Of a stretch of 15,603 nucleotides of DNA, positions 1-8,913 are shown one piece after another. The position numbers were made by a program, and so were the translations under genes. The stretch is from the NCBI GenBank assembly GCA_035519535.1, contig DATIWF010000020.1, positions 1-15,603 of the forward strand, given 5' to 3'. Every line of letters begins with the position of its first letter. Positions within the stretch are counted from its first letter, which is position 1. The DNA comes from DATEGZ01 sp035519535. GTDB lineage: Bacteria; Acidobacteriota; Vicinamibacteria; Vicinamibacterales; SCN-69-37. A model generated the notes under the pieces. The model worked only from the letters and a program-made list of their open reading frames with translations. It was not told the origin of the DNA and made no database searches.

Positions 1-3000
1 CAGTATTCCTGCGCCTGCAGGAGCTGGCGGACGAGCGTCACCCCGTCGTCGCCGACGACGCGGACGAGCAGGATGGGCTGGTCGCCGGAAATGCCGTGCG
101 GCCAGAGCCCCGCCTGACCGAGCTCGTTGGACGCGAGCGTATCGGGGCTCGCTCGAAGCGATCGATCCGCGAAAAGCACGCGCGAGGCCAGGCGCTCGAA
201 CAACAGGGCCTCTTCGTTCGAAATGCCCAGGTGGCGTAGGCCGCTGCGCGCGTGCGTAAATGCGAGGGCAAACGCTCGCGAGGCCGCGCTGGGGTCGTGG
301 TACTTCTGGGCGAGTGCCTCGGCCGTCGCGCGATCCGGCGCCGCGCCCGTGGCAAAGCACAGCCGGACGGAGGCCCCCGGGGCGAGCCTGACCCGCTGGC
401 GGAGGCTGAGGCTCGGATCCAGCACGACGCCCGTCGTGCCGGACAAGGCGCGCCCATCAAGTGCCTGGGGCTGGTCCGGGCCGTGGCCGCGGCCGAGGAA
501 GCGCGCGCGGTCGGTCTCCCATTCGACCGGCCCTTGGGGCCGGCCTTCCAGGCTCACGACGTGGATCGCCCAGGCGCCAGGCGCGTTCGGATCGCGCGGG
601 CGCCGGCGACAAAGGAGCGCGCTGCTCTGCGGCAGGTATTCCGTTTCCAGGAACAGCTTGCCGAAGGCCGGGTGAGCGAGGTCGTCGGCGGGCGAGGTGA
701 GGACGACCTCCACGTAGCTCGTGACGTCGACTTCGCGGATCCGCGAGCTGTGGTTGGTGACGGTGACGCGTCGCACTTCGACGTCGTCTTCGGTGGACAC
801 GGTGATGTTCAGCTCCGTGGTCACCTCGTCGTCTCGGCGGCGAAACGTCGCCCGCTCGGGCAGAAACGTGACGATGTACTCGTCGGGCTCGTGGAGCGTC
901 GGTTGGTAGGTCGCGGACCAGACCGACCCGCTCCGCACGTCGCGAAGATAGATGAACTGACTGCCCGGATCGCGCGTGGCGTCGTGGCGCGATCGTGTCA
1001 CCGCGAGGCCGCGCCAGAAGCTGGCGCCGCCCCCGCCGTTCGTGACAGCCGTGACGTAGTTGCCGTTCGACAGAAACTGCGCGTGCGGAAAGACGGTGTG
1101 TGGCGACCGGAACCGCCGGACCGGCACGGCCGGCACGGGTGCCGGCGCGCGCATGTCGTCGAGCGGCCGGAGTCTGGTGGTCGGCGCCAGGCGCGGCACA
1201 CGCTCCTGCAGCAAGAGCTCGGTGGCCCGGACTCGAGGGTCCGAGTGAAAGCGTTCGACCATCACGTCGTTGAGCAACGCATTCGCCAGGGCGACGAGCG
1301 TCATGCCCTCATGGTGTGCGAGGTACGTCCGGACGATCGTGCCTTCGAGGCGCGTGCGGTCGATCGTGGGGCCGTCGTGATCGGACGACTCGCGAGCCGT
1401 GTAATCGATCGCATCGAAGAAGCCGAATTCGCTGTCGAGACCCGCCGCGATCAGTCGCCGGAAGTTGGCGGCGCTCTGCACGGGATCGATCGAGGCCGCG
1501 AGCGCGGTCGCGTACGGAGCGACGACCAGCTCGTCGCCCAGCCCGCGTTTCAATCCGAGTCCCGGGATGCCGAACGCCTTGTACTGAAAGGTGTCGTGGC
1601 GATCGACGACGTTGTAGGCGGACTCGGAGATGCCCCACGGCACGCCGTGTGCCGCGGCGTAGTCCATCTGCCGGCGGACGGCCATTCGACACGACTCGTC
1701 GAGGAGCGTGTTCGGCGAGCTCCGCATGACGAGCAGCGGCATCAAGTACTCGAACATCGTCGCGCTCCACGAGATCAGGACCGGCGTGCCGCGAACGCTC
1801 GTCACCGATCGACCGAGGTGGAACCAGTGCTTCTCGGGCACATCGCCTTTGGCGATGGCGACGAAACTGGCGAGCCGCGCCTCGGAGGCCAGCAAATCGT
1901 AGAACGACACGTCGAACCGGCCGGGACCATCCGCGTCGGCGAGGCGGTAGCCGATGGTGAAGAGGTGCCGCTTGACGTCGTACAGGAGCCGGAAGTTCAT
2001 GCCGTCGAAAAAGGCGATCGCGCGGTCGGCCAGCGCGGCCAGGGCGTGGGCGTGATGCGCGGACGAGGTGACACCGGCCGCGGGCACGGCAAGCTGCCGC
2101 AGGCCGGCCGCCAGCGTCACCAATCCACCCGCGAGGTTGCCGCTGTCGACCGTGGACACGTACGCCGGCGGAAGGGGCGCCAGCGTCTGCGTGTCGTACC
2201 AATTCAGCAAGTGCCCTTCGAACCGCTCGAGTCCCTCCATCGTCGTGAGCGTGGCGTCGATCCGATCGACCAGCGCGCCGGTGTCGATGAAGCCGAAGTC
2301 GTGGGCGGCCAGCGTCGCCAGGAGGCTCATGCCGAGATTTGTCGGTGACGTTCGGTGCGCAATCCGGGTGTCAGGTACGACCTGCACGTTGTCGGGCGGG
2401 AGGGCATGGTCTTCGTTCCCCATGAACGTGTCGAAGAAGTGCCAGGTTCGCAGCGCCATGAGGCGCAGAAGCTCACGATCGCTTGCGGCCAGTGCCTTCC
2501 GGCGGCGAGGCACGGGCCGGCTCAGCATGAACGCAATCATCGGGGCGGCCGCCCAGAGCGTCACTATCGGAAGCGCCATGAGCAGCGCGGGCCTGGCGGC
2601 AAGTGCGAGCCACAGCGCGACCGCCACGGCCACGGCGGGACTCGCGAGCATGGCGGCGAAAAAAGCGCGCGCACGCGGAGGGCCGGCGCGCTCGGCGCTC
2701 GCGGCCGCCGTCTCCCATTCGAGCAGGCGGGTCCGCGTGACGATCAGGCGAAACAGCGTGATGCCGACCGCGTGCGCCATCTCCCACGCTTGACTGACGA
2801 TGAAGGTCAGCTGGAGGAAGGCACGCGCCCCGGCCGTCTGAAGGTCCTCGGCGGCCGTGCGAAGGAACACGCTCCGGGAGACGCCGGGCGCCGGACCGGC
2901 GCCGAGTTCGATCACCCGCGAGTAGAGCGGAAAGGCCAGCGCGGCGAGGGCGATCGCGGTCCAGGCCGCCGGGCTGCCCGGGAGCGTCGTCCACCCCAGC

Positions 3001-5456
3001 AGCAGCAGCGCCAGCGTCGCCGGTGCCAGGAGGCTTCGGCGCAGGTTGTCGAGGATCTTCCAGCGCCCGATCAGCGGCAGCCGGTTGCGCGTGATTCCGG
3101 TGCGGGTCGGCACGACGGGAAGCAGCCACCAGAGGATCTGCCAGTCGCCGCGCACCCACCGATGCTGCCGCCGGGCGTGCGCGAGCACGTTCGAGGGATA
3201 GTCGTCCACGACCTCGACGTCGGTGACGAGCGCGGCGCGCGCGAACAGCCCCTCGAACAGGTCGTGCGACAGGAGCGCGTTCTCCGGCACGCGTCCGTCG
3301 AGCGCGGCCACGAACGCATCGACGTCGTAGAGTCCCTTGCCGGTGAAGCTGCCTTCACCGAATAGATCTTGGTACAGGTCGGAGACGGCCGTCGTGTAGG
3401 GATCGACGCCGGTGTGACCGGCGTACGTTCGAGCGAACAGTGAGCCCGCGGCGCTTGCCATCGTCACGCTTACGCGGGGTTGAAGGATGCCGTATCCCTC
3501 GACTACCCGACCGACGTTGGGGTCGAACCGCGGACGGTTCAACGGATGGGCAAGGATGCCGATGAGCTTCCGCGCGGCATCTCGCGGCAGGCGCGTGTCC
3601 GAGTCCAGGGTGAGGCAGTAGCGCACCGCGGGCAGGACATCAACCGAGCCGACCTCGACGGCGAAGCTCGTGTTCCTGGCGCCCCGCAGGCGGCGGTTGA
3701 ACTCCTCGATCTTTCCGCGCTTGCGCTCCCAACCCATCCACACGCCCTCGCGGGGATTCCATTGCCGGGCCCGGTGGAACAGGAAGAACCGATCCGCGTG
3801 GTCAGGGCCAAAGCGCTCGTTGAGCGCCTCGATGCCGGTGCGCGCGGCCTCCAACAAGGCGGCGTCGTCGGGAAGGTCGCGCGTCGGCGCATCGCGGAAG
3901 TCGCTGAGAATGGCGAAGTGGATGCGTGGGTCGAGGTTGCCGAACGCCTGGACTTCGAGGTGCTCGAGCAGGGCCTTCACGCCCGGCACGCTGGTCAGCA
4001 TGGTGGGGATGATGACCATCGTGCGCGCCTCCTCGGGCAGGGCGTCGAGAAACTCGAGGCGCGGCAGGCGCCGCGGCGGGATCAGGCTCGCGGCCACACG
4101 TTGCGTCAACAAAATGGCGACCTCGGTGGCCGGAATCAGCACGAGCGCGATGACGCCAATTGCCATGGCGCGCGAGCCACCGGCGTACCGAACGTAGAGA
4201 TCGCACAAAGCCAGCAGGGCAATCGTGACCAGGCCGATGACGCCGAGATAGGCCGCGGTCGGGTGCGCAAACACGAGTCGCCACAGCCGTCGACCGAATG
4301 GCGGCCGATGGGCCACGTCCGATTCGAGGTCGGCGCGGCCGCGATCGATGAGGTGATAGCCGACATGAGCCATGCGATCGGCGGCGGACGTGCCGGCGGC
4401 GATCTGGCGCGCGCTCTCGACGGCGCGTAGCGCGACGCGGATCTGCGCATCGCCGTTCGGCGCGGCGATCTCCTCGACGGCCCGTCGCTGACGGTCGCGA
4501 CTCAGAAAGTCCATGCGGCTGTATGCGCCGGCGGGGTCGCGCCTGAGCACCTGCTCGACGAGGCTGACGGCCTCGACATACTCGCGCCAGTCGAGGGTGG
4601 CGCAGAGGCGCAGACTGGTGATCACGTTGGCGACCGACACCTGCGCGGCGGCCTGGCGCTGGTGCTCGGCGCGAATGGTGTCTTCGGTCGTCGTCTGTTG
4701 CGACGACAAGTGCGCTTCAAGCGCGCTTCGCACGGGCGAGAGGCGCAGCCCGTATTCCCGCACGCGATGCAGCAACTGCACCACGTGGGCGGCTGGCAGA
4801 CGTGGCGCCAGCGGCGGCACGGGCCAGCCCGGCGCGCGCCGCTCGATGTGTGACACGTAGAGATCGGCCGCGAGACGCGCCGCTCGCGCCCGCAGCATCT
4901 CTTCAGCGAGGCGTCTCAGGTTCTCGACGAGCGCGAGCTTGAGCATGTTCGGCCACGCCCACAGCTCGCCGATGGTGAGCGGCGTGACGCGCTGGTAGCT
5001 GTTCAGGAACTCCACCAGCTGCGGACCAGCCAGCCGGCTGTCACTGTGACGGATCAGCTCGATCGCCATCGCGTACACACGCGCCTGGCCCGCCTGTTCA
5101 CGCAGCGCGAGGGCGGGCAGCTCGCGTGCGTAGCGAGGCGGCAGATTCTGGCGGACGTCCTGAATCTGGGCGGTCACAAGGTGGAAGTTATCGAGCAGCC
5201 ATTCTTCGGCGGCCGTCACGGTCTGGCCGAGGTGGACGTCGTGGGCGATCTTGCGGTGGGCGCGGTTCAGGAACCGCGCGTTGTCGTTGAAGCGAGGCAA
5301 CGGACTGCGGGCGTGACGACGCGGGTTCGGGTCAACCGTGAAGCTCGCCGCCAGTGCCTTCGCGCGCTCCTCGAGCGACTCGATGCTGAGCAGGTCGTCT
5401 CGGAGCGGTTTGTCGGGAAGCGGCGAGCGACGAGTCCAGGGCCACGCCACGTTCAC
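1..5456 (-). CDS. ndvB: Cyclic beta-1,2-glucan synthase (NdvB/Cgs family), 3' end beyond window
   Basis: Reading the minus strand from GTG 5456 gives one frame with no stop down to the left edge: about 1,818 codons of a protein that is usually near 2,800 residues. The family is an inner-membrane enzyme that polymerises glucose from UDP-glucose into beta-1,2-glucan and, in classical members, cyclises it for the periplasm. Visible in order: a soluble helical N-terminus; two hydrophobic segments at about 399-418 and 428-445; a GT84 domain starting near MVIIPTML (~475) with DSD at 618-620, SHD at 730-732 and RQHRW at 763-767; more hydrophobic segments at about 795-835 and 945-985; a glycoamylase-like domain with GHLLNWYDT at 1081-1089 and HHEGM at 1381-1385; then a GH94-type phosphorylase domain reaching ISGDQP near 1790. 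The start is GTG 5456 (or GTG 5450), because an in-frame TAA sits at 5460-5462; neither has a clear Shine-Dalgarno site. The family is certain. Whether the product is cyclic or linear is not visible here. Confidence 0.93.
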   Translation of the reverse strand, partial: MNVAWPWTRRSPLPDKPLRDDLLSIESLEERAKALAASFTVDPNPRRHARSPLPRFNDNARFLNRAHRKIAHDVHLGQTVTAAEEWLLDNFHLVTAQIQDVRQNLPPRYARELPALALREQAGQARVYAMAIELIRHSDSRLAGPQLVEFLNSYQRVTPLTIGELWAWPNMLKLALVENLRRLAEEMLRARAARLAADLYVSHIERRAPGWPVPPLAPRLPAAHVVQLLHRVREYGLRLSPVRSALEAHLSSQQTTTEDTIRAEHQRQAAAQVSVANVITSLRLCATLDWREYVEAVSLVEQVLRRDPAGAYSRMDFLSRDRQRRAVEEIAAPNGDAQIRVALRAVESARQIAAGTSAADRMAHVGYHLIDRGRADLESDVAHRPPFGRRLWRLVFAHPTAAYLGVIGLVTIALLALCDLYVRYAGGSRAMAIGVIALVLIPATEVAILLTQRVAASLIPPRRLPRLEFLDALPEEARTMVIIPTMLTSVPGVKALLEHLEVQAFGNLDPRIHFAILSDFRDAPTRDLPDDAALLEAARTGIEALNERFGPDHADRFFLFHRARQWNPREGVWMGWERKRGKIEEFNRRLRGARNTSFAVEVGSVDVLPAVRYCLTLDSDTRLPRDAARKLIGILAHPLNRPRFDPNVGRVVEGYGILQPRVSVTMASAAGSLFARTYAGHTGVDPYTTAVSDLYQDLFGEGSFTGKGLYDVDAFVAALDGRVPENALLSHDLFEGLFARAALVTDVEVVDDYPSNVLAHARRQHRWVRGDWQILWWLLPVVPTRTGITRNRLPLIGRWKILDNLRRSLLAPATLALLLLGWTTLPGSPAAWTAIALAALAFPLYSRVIELGAGPAPGVSRSVFLRTAAEDLQTAGARAFLQLTFIVSQAWEMAHAVGITLFRLIVTRTRLLEWETAAASAERAGPPRARAFFAAMLASPAVAVAVALWLALAARPALLMALPIVTLWAAAPMIAFMLSRPVPRRRKALAASDRELLRLMALRTWHFFDTFMGNEDHALPPDNVQVVPDTRIAHRTSPTNLGMSLLATLAAHDFGFIDTGALVDRIDATLTTMEGLERFEGHLLNWYDTQTLAPLPPAYVSTVDSGNLAGGLVTLAAGLRQLAVPAAGVTSSAHHAHALAALADRAIAFFDGMNFRLLYDVKRHLFTIGYRLADADGPGRFDVSFYDLLASEARLASFVAIAKGDVPEKHWFHLGRSVTSVRGTPVLISWSATMFEYLMPLLVMRSSPNTLLDESCRMAVRRQMDYAAAHGVPWGISESAYNVVDRHDTFQYKAFGIPGLGLKRGLGDELVVAPYATALAASIDPVQSAANFRRLIAAGLDSEFGFFDAIDYTARESSDHDGPTIDRTRLEGTIVRTYLAHHEGMTLVALANALLNDVMVERFHSDPRVRATELLLQERVPRLAPTTRLRPLDDMRAPAPVPAVPVRRFRSPHTVFPHAQFLSNGNYVTAVTNGGGGASFWRGLAVTRSRHDATRDPGSQFIYLRDVRSGSVWSATYQPTLHEPDEYIVTFLPERATFRRRDDEVTTELNITVSTEDDVEVRRVTVTNHSSRIREVDVTSYVEVVLTSPADDLAHPAFGKLFLETEYLPQSSALLCRRRPRDPNAPGAWAIHVVSLEGRPQGPVEWETDRARFLGRGHGPDQPQALDGRALSGTTGVVLDPSLSLRQRVRLAPGASVRLCFATGAAPDRATAEALAQKYHDPSAASRAFALAFTHARSGLRHLGISNEEALLFERLASRVLFADRSLRASPDTLASNELGQAGLWPHGISGDQPILLVRVVGDDGVTLVRQLLQAQEY

Positions 5457-5576
5457 ATCTTAGGCAGAGCCGTCGCTGGCGCCTGTGCATTAGGGAACAG
5501 CGCGCCGCATACTCCCGGCCCTTGCGATCGCGGCGCGGCTGGCCCCAAAACGCGCGATACTCGGTGCGAGCGCGCA
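5457..5576. other. Divergent intergenic region between ndvB and the TPR-VWA pair
   Basis: This 120-bp gap separates two genes that point away from each other, so it should carry promoters for both. I looked for paired -35 and -10 hexamers and found no convincing set on either strand. The closest are TTGCGA at 5522-5527 and GATACT at 5556-5561, which are 28 bases apart and do not fit together. An in-frame stop for ndvB lies at 5460-5462. Confidence 0.5.
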
Positions 5577-6851
5577 ATGGCGATGAAGGGAAGTAGGTGG
5601 CTGGCGGGAATCTGCGTGGCCCTGGCCGCGCTCAGCCTCGGGGTGGGCCAGCGCGGGCAGCAACCGCCGCCGCCGTCGCAGCAGCCGGAAGACGCCGACC
5701 AGCTCGTCGCGAAGTGGAAGGACGCCCTCACGACCCACATCCCCGGCCAGCACGACGACGCCGTGCGCTGGCTTGGGGCGCTGTCGGTCGATCAGTGGAA
5801 ATTGCTGAACACGGGCCTGAAACAGTATTTTGGCGTGCTCGGCGCGGCCGGCCGGGCCGCGATGAATGGTGTCGTCGCGCGCGCGGCCGTCCTGCACATG
5901 GACACTGCCCGCTTCGGGCCGCTCGCGCCGGCGAGCAAGGTGAACTCCGGCGGATGGACGGGCCCGGCGCCATCGCTCGTCAGGACGCTCGACGGCGAGT
6001 CGCTCGGATCGATGGACGCGAACTGGAACTGGATCCTCGCGCGCCAGCTGATCGACCTGATGTATCCGTCGCCGAAGGGCGTGCCGTTCGTGGCGGCGTG
6101 GTATCACGCGGCCGCGGCCTGGATGCTCGAGCACGGGCTGTACGGCGAGGTGGACGCGCACCTCCAGCGCGCCGCCGCGGTCGCGCCTGACGACCCCCGG
6201 ATTCTCTTCGATCGGGCGTGTCTGGCGGAGGCCCTGGCGCTGCCACGCAGCCAGTCCGTGATGGACGACCTGCGCGCGAAGCAGGCCGCGTCGAACCGGC
6301 GGGCCACGTTCATTCCGGGCCAGCCCGCGCCGATCGTCCCCGCCAACCCGTTTCCGCCTGCCGAACAGTGGATCGCGGCGGCCGAGCGAGGATTTCGACG
6401 CACGCTCGACATCGACGCGAGCGCCGTCGAGGCGCGGGTGCGGCTCGCGCGCCTGCTCACGCTCCAGAAGAAGTACGGTGAGGCCTCGGCCGAGCTGAAG
6501 AAAGCGCTGGCAGACGACGCGCTCACGCGCGATTTCATCCTCGCGTATTACGCGCACCTGTTTGCCGCCCGCGCGAGCCAGGGCCTCGGCCGGCTCGACG
6601 ACGCGGCGGCGCAGCTCGCGCAGGCGCTCGCGCTCTTTCCGGACGCGCAGTCCGGCCTGATGGCCGAGAGTCAGCTCGCGCTGCTGCGATCGGATGCCGA
6701 CGGCGCGCTGGCGCCGATCCGCAAGCTGGCCGTGGTGCCGAAGGACCCGCAGCGCCGGCAGGATCCCTGGTGGCTCTACGACACCGGTCCTGGCCGCCAG
6801 ACGGAGCTCTACATGGCCGACATGCGGGCGAGGCTCGCGGCGGTGAAATGA
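5577..6851 (+). CDS. Exported tetratricopeptide-like repeat protein
   Basis: Encodes 424 residues. The start is ATG 5577 (ATG 5583 is equally possible), since a typical Sec signal peptide follows at once: basic MAMKGSRW, a hydrophobic stretch to about residue 25, then a Gln/Pro-rich linker. Upstream in-frame codons look non-coding and no strong ribosome site separates the two ATGs. The mature part is alpha-helical with TPR-like helix pairs, clearest around WMLEHGLYGEVDAHLQRAA, in the stretch holding LLTLQKKYGEASAELKKAL, and around LGRLDDAAAQLAQALALFP. Such repeats bind partner proteins; no enzymatic motif is visible. It overlaps the next gene by ATGA (6848-6851), so the two are probably translated together and may act together in the periplasm or outer envelope. 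TPR-plus-VWA neighbours are a recurring theme in bacterial envelope systems, but I cannot assign a pathway. The repeat count is uncertain because the repeats are degenerate. Confidence 0.85.
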   Translation: MAMKGSRWLAGICVALAALSLGVGQRGQQPPPPSQQPEDADQLVAKWKDALTTHIPGQHDDAVRWLGALSVDQWKLLNTGLKQYFGVLGAAGRAAMNGVVARAAVLHMDTARFGPLAPASKVNSGGWTGPAPSLVRTLDGESLGSMDANWNWILARQLIDLMYPSPKGVPFVAAWYHAAAAWMLEHGLYGEVDAHLQRAAAVAPDDPRILFDRACLAEALALPRSQSVMDDLRAKQAASNRRATFIPGQPAPIVPANPFPPAEQWIAAAERGFRRTLDIDASAVEARVRLARLLTLQKKYGEASAELKKALADDALTRDFILAYYAHLFAARASQGLGRLDDAAAQLAQALALFPDAQSGLMAESQLALLRSDADGALAPIRKLAVVPKDPQRRQDPWWLYDTGPGRQTELYMADMRARLAAVK

Positions 6852-7720
6852 TGCGACGACCGCTGCTGACCATGGTCGTGGTCGCCGCCGCGCTTGTCCC
6901 GCGCGCGGCGCCGCGCGCCCAGGTGTTTTCCGCGAAGACCATCGGCGTGCGCGTGGACGCGCTCGTCACGGTCAACGGCGTGCCCGTCGCCGGCCTCAAA
7001 GCCGACGACTTCGAGCTGCGCGACAACGGCGTGGTCCAGACGGTCGACTCGCTCGACGCCGGCGACATGCCGCTCAACGTCGTGCTCGCCCTCGACGCCA
7101 GCGCGAGCACCGCGGGCAAGCGGCTGGCTGACCTCCGTACCGCGACGCGCACACTGCTCGACGATCTCAAGCCCGTCGATCGCGCCGCGCTGACGACGTT
7201 CAATCACGCGGTGGCGCCGCGGGTGCCGCTCACCGCGGACCTGGGCGCCATTCGATCCGAAGTCGATCGGCTCACGGCGTCTGGCGCGACGTCGCTCCTC
7301 GAAGGCATGTATGCCGCCGTGGTCGCGACCCTCGGCGAGCCCGGCCGCTCGCTCGTCATCGTCTGCACCGACGGGCGCGACACGGCGAGCTGGCTGCAGG
7401 CCGACGACGTCATCGAAGGCGCGAAGCACTCGAACGCGGTGATCTACGTCGTCGCTTCAGCCGGCGCGCGGACGTGGGCGCCGCTGAAGAGCCTCACGGA
7501 CGTCACGGGCGGCCGGATGATCGAGATCGAGTCGAGCGCGCAGATCGGCGCCGAGTTCAAGAAGATTCTCGAGGATTTCCGCAGCCGCTACGTGCTGACG
7601 TTCACGCCAACCGGCGTGCCGCGCGGCGGGTATCATCGGCTCGACGTGCGCATCCGGCGCGGCGGCGGGCTGAAGGTGACGGCGCGCCCGGGGTATGTGG
7701 GGGAGAGCGCCGGGAAGTGA
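6848..7720 (+). CDS. Exported VWA-domain protein (VWFA-related Acidobacterial family)
   Basis: Encodes 290 residues from ATG 6848, which overlaps the stop of the TPR gene as ATGA; ATG 6851 is the alternative. A signal peptide is evident: MMRRP, then a hydrophobic run ending near APRAQ at 21-25. A short beta segment typical of this family follows (LVTVNGVPVAGLKADDFELR, residues 39-58), then a VWA fold with an intact metal-ion adhesion site: DASAS at 83-87, a Thr in GATSLLEG, and an Asp in CTDGRDT. The C-terminal signature, YVLTFTPTG then YHRLDVRIRR and ARPGYVGE, matches the ending of the Acidobacterial VWFA family (TIGR03436, from memory). Function is unknown; the intact metal site suggests Mg-dependent protein binding. 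Coupling to the TPR protein suggests a two-protein assembly. It ends 28 bp before the stop of the convergent gene, with no hairpin terminator visible between them. Confidence 0.88.
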   Translation: MMRRPLLTMVVVAAALVPRAAPRAQVFSAKTIGVRVDALVTVNGVPVAGLKADDFELRDNGVVQTVDSLDAGDMPLNVVLALDASASTAGKRLADLRTATRTLLDDLKPVDRAALTTFNHAVAPRVPLTADLGAIRSEVDRLTASGATSLLEGMYAAVVATLGEPGRSLVIVCTDGRDTASWLQADDVIEGAKHSNAVIYVVASAGARTWAPLKSLTDVTGGRMIEIESSAQIGAEFKKILEDFRSRYVLTFTPTGVPRGGYHRLDVRIRRGGGLKVTARPGYVGESAGK

Positions 7721-7748
7721 GAAGTTGGAAGCCAGGATCTGCGGCTCG

Positions 7749-8900
7749 CTAGCGTCCTCCGGCCGCGCAGGACTTTGCATCGGGCAGCATCGGCCGCAGG
7801 AACGTCGTGTTCAGTCCGCCGCGACCGCCGCCGAACCCGCCGCCGCCGAAACCCACGCCGAAACCCCGGCCGGCCCGGCCCGCGCCCGTATAGATGAAGG
7901 TGCTGGTCTCGTCGAGCGGCAACGCCGCGACGTTGCAGAGGAAGATGTCCTCGGTCCCGGCGCGATTCAGATACTGCTCGACGTTCGAGAGATAGAACGC
8001 GGAGACGACCGCCTTGTGCTCCTTGAGCCAGGCGCCGATCGCGCGAATGGCTTTCGACCCGCCGAAGTCGCCCACGACGGGCACGACGAGGTTGCGCGTT
8101 TCGAGATCCTTCATTGCGCGCCAGTTGTCCTCGGTCGCAAGGAACCCGCGGTTCACGCCGGTACCGTCGTCCAGTTCCTGGATGAGCTCGTAGCTGGCGT
8201 TGTTGCCGCCGCCCCCGAAGCCGCCGCGCGCGCCGCGCCCCGCCATGCTGTAGGTGAGGCCCGGTCCGCCGTCGTAGAACGCCGTCTTGTACACGTAGTC
8301 GATGCCGGGGAGGTCGTCCGCGTGCAGCGCGAAGCCGTGCGTCTTCGTGAGCCACGACGCGACCGCCGCGAGATTCGCCGTGTACAGCTCTGGACTCGGC
8401 GCGACGTCGTCGTACGCCGACATCAGCTGCGTCACCGTCGACGAGGTCGTGAGCCCCGCCGGCCGTTTGCGCGAGAAGAGGCGCGCCAGGAAATCCGCGC
8501 GATCAGCGGACATCTCGAAGAGCGCCTTGTAGAGCAGCTGCTCGTGCAGATTGCCGCGGCGGACGTCGAAGATGATCGCGATCGCGGGCTTGAGCGCGAT
8601 GATGTACGGGAAGTTCTGCTCGGGCCCGACGCCGAGGTAGACGCGGCCCGGCCTGGCGGTCCGGACGAGATCGGGAATCACGACCTGGTAGCCGCGCTCG
8701 TTCGACAGGAAGTTGTCGGACTGGAACGCGCCGTTGGGCTCGGACGCACGCTCGGTCAGCGTCCAGAATTCCTGGTCGGTCAGCGCCGGCGGCAGGTCGG
8801 TGGATCGGCCGCGGAGTGGAGCAGACGGGAGGCTGCCCACAAGCAGGACCGCGAGCAGCGCGACGAGCAGAGAAGAACGGACGCGCGTCATTGTGATCAT
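7749..8900 (-). CDS. Exported protein of unknown function with Rossmann-like glycine motif
   Basis: Encodes 383 residues. The start ATG 8900 is chosen because AGGA (8906-8909) lies 5 bases upstream and the protein then begins with a good signal peptide (MITMTRVRSS plus a hydrophobic stretch to about residue 23). ATG 8891 is a second in-frame option. Residues 87-117 read as a beta strand, a glycine turn (VYLGVGPEQN), a second strand and an acidic turn (FDVRRGN). This resembles motifs I and II of Rossmann-type SAM-dependent methyltransferases. From memory it belongs to a conserved uncharacterised family that includes Leptospira LIC10091; I could not check this. Two Gly-rich stretches stand out: GRGARGGFGGGG, and a C-terminal segment with GFGVGFGGGGFGGGRGG. 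No catalytic residue set for methyl transfer can be named. It converges on the VWA gene and diverges from the peptidase gene. The call as an exported real gene is firm; the function is open. Confidence 0.82.
   Translation of the reverse strand: MITMTRVRSSLLVALLAVLLVGSLPSAPLRGRSTDLPPALTDQEFWTLTERASEPNGAFQSDNFLSNERGYQVVIPDLVRTARPGRVYLGVGPEQNFPYIIALKPAIAIIFDVRRGNLHEQLLYKALFEMSADRADFLARLFSRKRPAGLTTSSTVTQLMSAYDDVAPSPELYTANLAAVASWLTKTHGFALHADDLPGIDYVYKTAFYDGGPGLTYSMAGRGARGGFGGGGNNASYELIQELDDGTGVNRGFLATEDNWRAMKDLETRNLVVPVVGDFGGSKAIRAIGAWLKEHKAVVSAFYLSNVEQYLNRAGTEDIFLCNVAALPLDETSTFIYTGAGRAGRGFGVGFGGGGFGGGRGGLNTTFLRPMLPDAKSCAAGGR
7811..7885 (-). repeat. Gly-rich low-complexity coding tract near C-terminus
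   Basis: Within the 7749-8900 gene the C-terminal region runs through about 25 residues that are mostly glycine with Arg, Phe and Ala (GRAGRGFGVGFGGGG and so on). The underlying DNA is a near-repeat of GCC/CCG triplets, which favours slippage and length change. A smaller similar tract (GRGARGGFGGGG) lies at about 8201-8247 in the same gene. Confidence 0.7.
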
Positions 8901-8905
8901 TGTGA

Positions 8906-8909
8906 TCCT
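8906..8909 (-). promoter_or_regulatory. Shine-Dalgarno site deciding the start at 8900
   Basis: AGGA on the minus strand, 5 bases before ATG 8900. The site lies just upstream of a small duplication in which a 9-base unit (attgtgatc on the plus strand, 8890-8898 and 8899-8907) repeats. The duplication places a second in-frame ATG at 8891. AGGA is correctly spaced for the first ATG only. Confidence 0.6.
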
Positions 8910-8913
8910 GGAA

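Noticed and set aside
252..2348. A 698-codon open frame on the plus strand
   Set aside because: It is antisense to the ndvB frame, is very rich in Arg and Gly, shows no recognisable domain, and the opposite strand reads as clear NdvB sequence throughout.
5490..6557. A 355-codon minus-strand frame opposite the TPR gene
   Set aside because: It starts inside a gene with a signal peptide on the other strand, has shadow-type composition and would collide with the divergent region.
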